From: Artocarpus heterophyllus
Taxonomy: Eukaryota; Streptophyta; Magnoliopsida; Rosales; Moraceae
Length of the DNA stretch: 64,000 bases
NCBI GenBank assembly: GCA_025403435.1
Contig: CM046350.1
Location: 3,626,070 to 3,690,069 of the forward strand
Direction of reading: 5' to 3'
Shown in pieces: positions 62,226-64,000 of the stretch; the stretch's first letter is position 1; each line of letters starts with the position of its first letter. Under the pieces are notes generated by a model that did no database searches, had not been told where the DNA came from, and saw only the letters and a list, made by a program, of their open reading frames with translations. A program made the position numbers and the translations under genes.

Positions 62226-62479
62226 TCTGATACCATATAAAGATTTGAGTAATAAGGTTAACAATCAAAGAAGTCAGATTTGAAGAAAGAATCTGAAGAG
62301 AGAGAGAGACGAAGAACTCTCTATCTCAATATTATTGATTTGAATTGTTTCAACTGTATACGATTTTTGTATTTATTGTAATCCATAAATTCTAACTAGA
62401 GTATACTAAGGGTTAACTAGAGTACACCAAAGGACTACAATAGTTAACTAACAGTTGTTAATAAACTAACTGTGTAACA
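62226..62479 (-). repeat. Copia-type LTR on the minus strand with primer-binding site
   Basis: On the minus strand 62479-62246 reads TGTTACACAG...ATTACTCA, a 234-bp LTR with TG...CA ends. Eleven bases later comes TGGTATCAGAGC (62235-62224), the usual primer-binding site. Internal sequence of that element should continue leftwards, but plus-strand copia pol is found instead, so a rearrangement joined them. Confidence 0.7.
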
Positions 62480-62559
62480 AATTTACAACAGTTTTAAATC
62501 CTAACACAAATAAATGCTAATAAGTTGAATAATATTATCAAAATATTTTCTCATCAAGA

Positions 62560-63155
62560 AGAATGTTAGCAGCTTCAATACCCCAATGAACCCCCAATGA
62601 ACCAACTTCATTCTATGCTCATGAAGATACTGCAAACCTTTTGCGATCTCCACGCAAGTTTTGAATCGGGCGTCCCAATCAAGTTCAATTTTGTGCTCTG
62701 AGTGTGCAAATATGATCACCAAGTATACATGTACGTAATTAGCTTAATTGGAGAAAAGATTAGTACAAAGGAATGAAATAAGAAAAGGAAACTAATACAT
62801 TGGAGTCTTGACCGGCAAGTATGTAATATAAACCAACAAATAAACGCTTATAAGTTGAATAATATTATCAAAATATTTTTATGGTGAAAAACTATGGCAG
62901 GGTGTAATCAATTAGTGATAGGGTACGCATACAATGCTTACCAAACAAGGCATCTGCAAGAGAAATGTTTGCCATGTATTCATAGACAAGAAAGCACAAG
63001 TCTTTTCCAACATGAATATCCAACAGCCGGACAAGATTCTCATGCCTCAAGTTTTGGAAGTTATAGATTCCGACGTTTAAAGTCTGAATTCCTTCCTTTG
63101 AAAGATTGGAAAGCTTCTTCACAGCAACAATTTTGTGATGATCATCAAGCTCAGC
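62560..63155 (-). pseudogene. Receptor-kinase relic B (N-lobe to catalytic loop)
   Basis: There are two minus-strand exons with good splice signals. 63155-62942 (acceptor GTGTAG, donor TTTG|GTAAGC) reads KIVAVKKLSNLSKEG, with the ATP-site Lys, then NLRHENLVRLLDIHVG and FLVYEYMANISLADALFG. The second exon starts at 62697 in matching phase with EHKIELDWDARFKTCVEIAK, then GLQYLHEHRMKLVH. There the HRD motif reads HWG, and an 11-base tandem duplication (GTTCATTGGGG) shifts the frame before EAANILLDE. The exon breaks at about 62560 into sequence copied from its own upstream intron. The family is the same as relic A and the receptor at 6.5-23.4 kb. It is not functional as it stands. Confidence 0.8.
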
Positions 63156-63299
63156 CTACACCATCCACACATACGTTTAGTCTCGAAATATTGTTCATAC
63201 GTAAATGAAGCACCAAATCACAACCAGCGACCTATCCGAATTTTTATTTTAATGCTGTATATGTATTCTATTGAAATATATATTTTGCCCTGTTGCGAA

Positions 63300-64000
63300 A
63301 AATCTGTAAGTGCACAAAATCGTAGACAAGTAATAAAGAGTGAGTAAAGTATCGTTCCCACGAGGATTGCGTTAATTCAGCTAATTACCAAAATTGGTTA
63401 ATTCTAAAATTATTTGAATAATGAAATATAAAATAGAAAAATAACAAAACAAAAAAAATATAAATGAAAATCTAAATAATAAAAGACTAGGGCATCCGAT
63501 TTCACCTAAATTAATCATATTCAAATTATCTAATATAATCAATTGATGTTTACTCCTATGTCGATAATAAGTTTCTCTTAGGTAATCATTAATCTTTCTC
63601 AAGCATTAATAATTTATTCCAGTTAGTAAATTTCCTATATCTTTGTGGAAACTTTAAACTTACCAAGATTCATTAAAAATAAGAAATTCATAGTGTTACA
63701 CAAGTCTCATAGATATCTTTATCCTATGATGATCTTATGGCATTCAATCATGGTCTAATTTAGTTATCGCTTCTCAGCCTCAAATTAAATCACAAATCAT
63801 GCAAAAGGTGTGCAAACTTCTACAACTATTAAGATCAGATTAAACACTCAGCATAGATAATGAATAAACATTAAATTAAATTAAATTAAATAAAAATGAA
63901 CATTCATAATCCGACTACATCGTAGCCCTAGTACAGAGAAAATTATTTCCTAATGAAACTAAAAATAATCCTAAATAATATCTTAAACATGATAAGTGAA
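63300..64000. repeat. Possible LTR-retrotransposon edge running off the window
   Basis: GTAAGTGCACAAAATCG, then AAGTAATAAAGAGTGAG and TATCGTTCCCACGAGGATT, are words I associate with the start of a common class of plant retrotransposon LTRs. The rest to the window end is AT-rich with no coding signal. Identification is from memory and weak. Confidence 0.35.

Noticed and set aside
62224..62236. tRNA-related gene at the TGGTATCAGAGC site
   Set aside because: Only the short primer-binding complement is present and no tRNA cloverleaf surrounds it.
56891..63155. Kinase relics as ZED1/ZRK-type partners of the ZAR1-like NLR
   Set aside because: Motifs and exon layout (ALFG exon end, DW..R, GYxAPEY) match LRR-VIII receptor kinases and not the ZRK cytoplasmic kinases, and both copies are broken.

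Overview
The window is nuclear DNA of a eudicot plant. The evidence is AT-rich sequence with intron-split genes, plant-specific gene families (an LRR-malectin receptor-like kinase, a CC-NB-LRR resistance gene), abundant LTR retrotransposons of the Ty3/gypsy chromovirus and Ty1/copia types, MITE-like elements, and plastid-derived DNA. The species cannot be named from the sequence.

Layout. 1-6.2 kb: nested chromovirus debris, with one LTR end lying inside the integrase region of a second element whose integrase, chromodomain and 3' LTR follow. 6.5-23.4 kb, minus strand: an LRR-VIII-2 type receptor kinase gene. Nineteen exons can be rebuilt from splice sites and reading phase: signal peptide, N-terminal cap, about twelve LRR exons, a malectin-like domain and a transmembrane segment. 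The kinase exons are not in the window, and a 2-base deletion in the second malectin exon shifts the frame so that translation would stop just before the membrane segment. A 6.6 kb copia element with a perfect TTTTG target duplication sits in one LRR intron; its leader carries fragments of plastid ndhF and rps12. 23.4-25.9 kb: promoter, a CACTA-like end and spacer. About 25.95-43.3 kb: a tandem array of five units of about 3.46 kb with no recognisable gene; the first unit is interrupted by a very AT-rich inverted-repeat element. 43.3-52.6 kb: spacer with several inverted-repeat (MITE or MULE-like) elements, one with an 8-bp target duplication and a strongly strand-asymmetric GC-rich core, a G-run block and a possible minus-strand LTR. 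52.6-55.2 kb: a single-exon, apparently intact 859-codon CNL gene resembling Arabidopsis ZAR1. 56.9-58.0 kb and 62.5-63.2 kb, minus strand: relics of two receptor-kinase domains with altered catalytic motifs. Between them lies a 112-bp copy of the NLR 5' end joined in frame to copia pol, and that copia is split by a solo chromovirus LTR with an AAAGT target duplication.

Taken together this looks like an immune-receptor neighbourhood: one intact intracellular NLR beside a decayed or decoy-like surface receptor and kinase fragments, reshaped by transposons and tandem duplication. Nothing here proves that the NLR and the kinases work together. The least explained item is the 3.46 kb tandem array.
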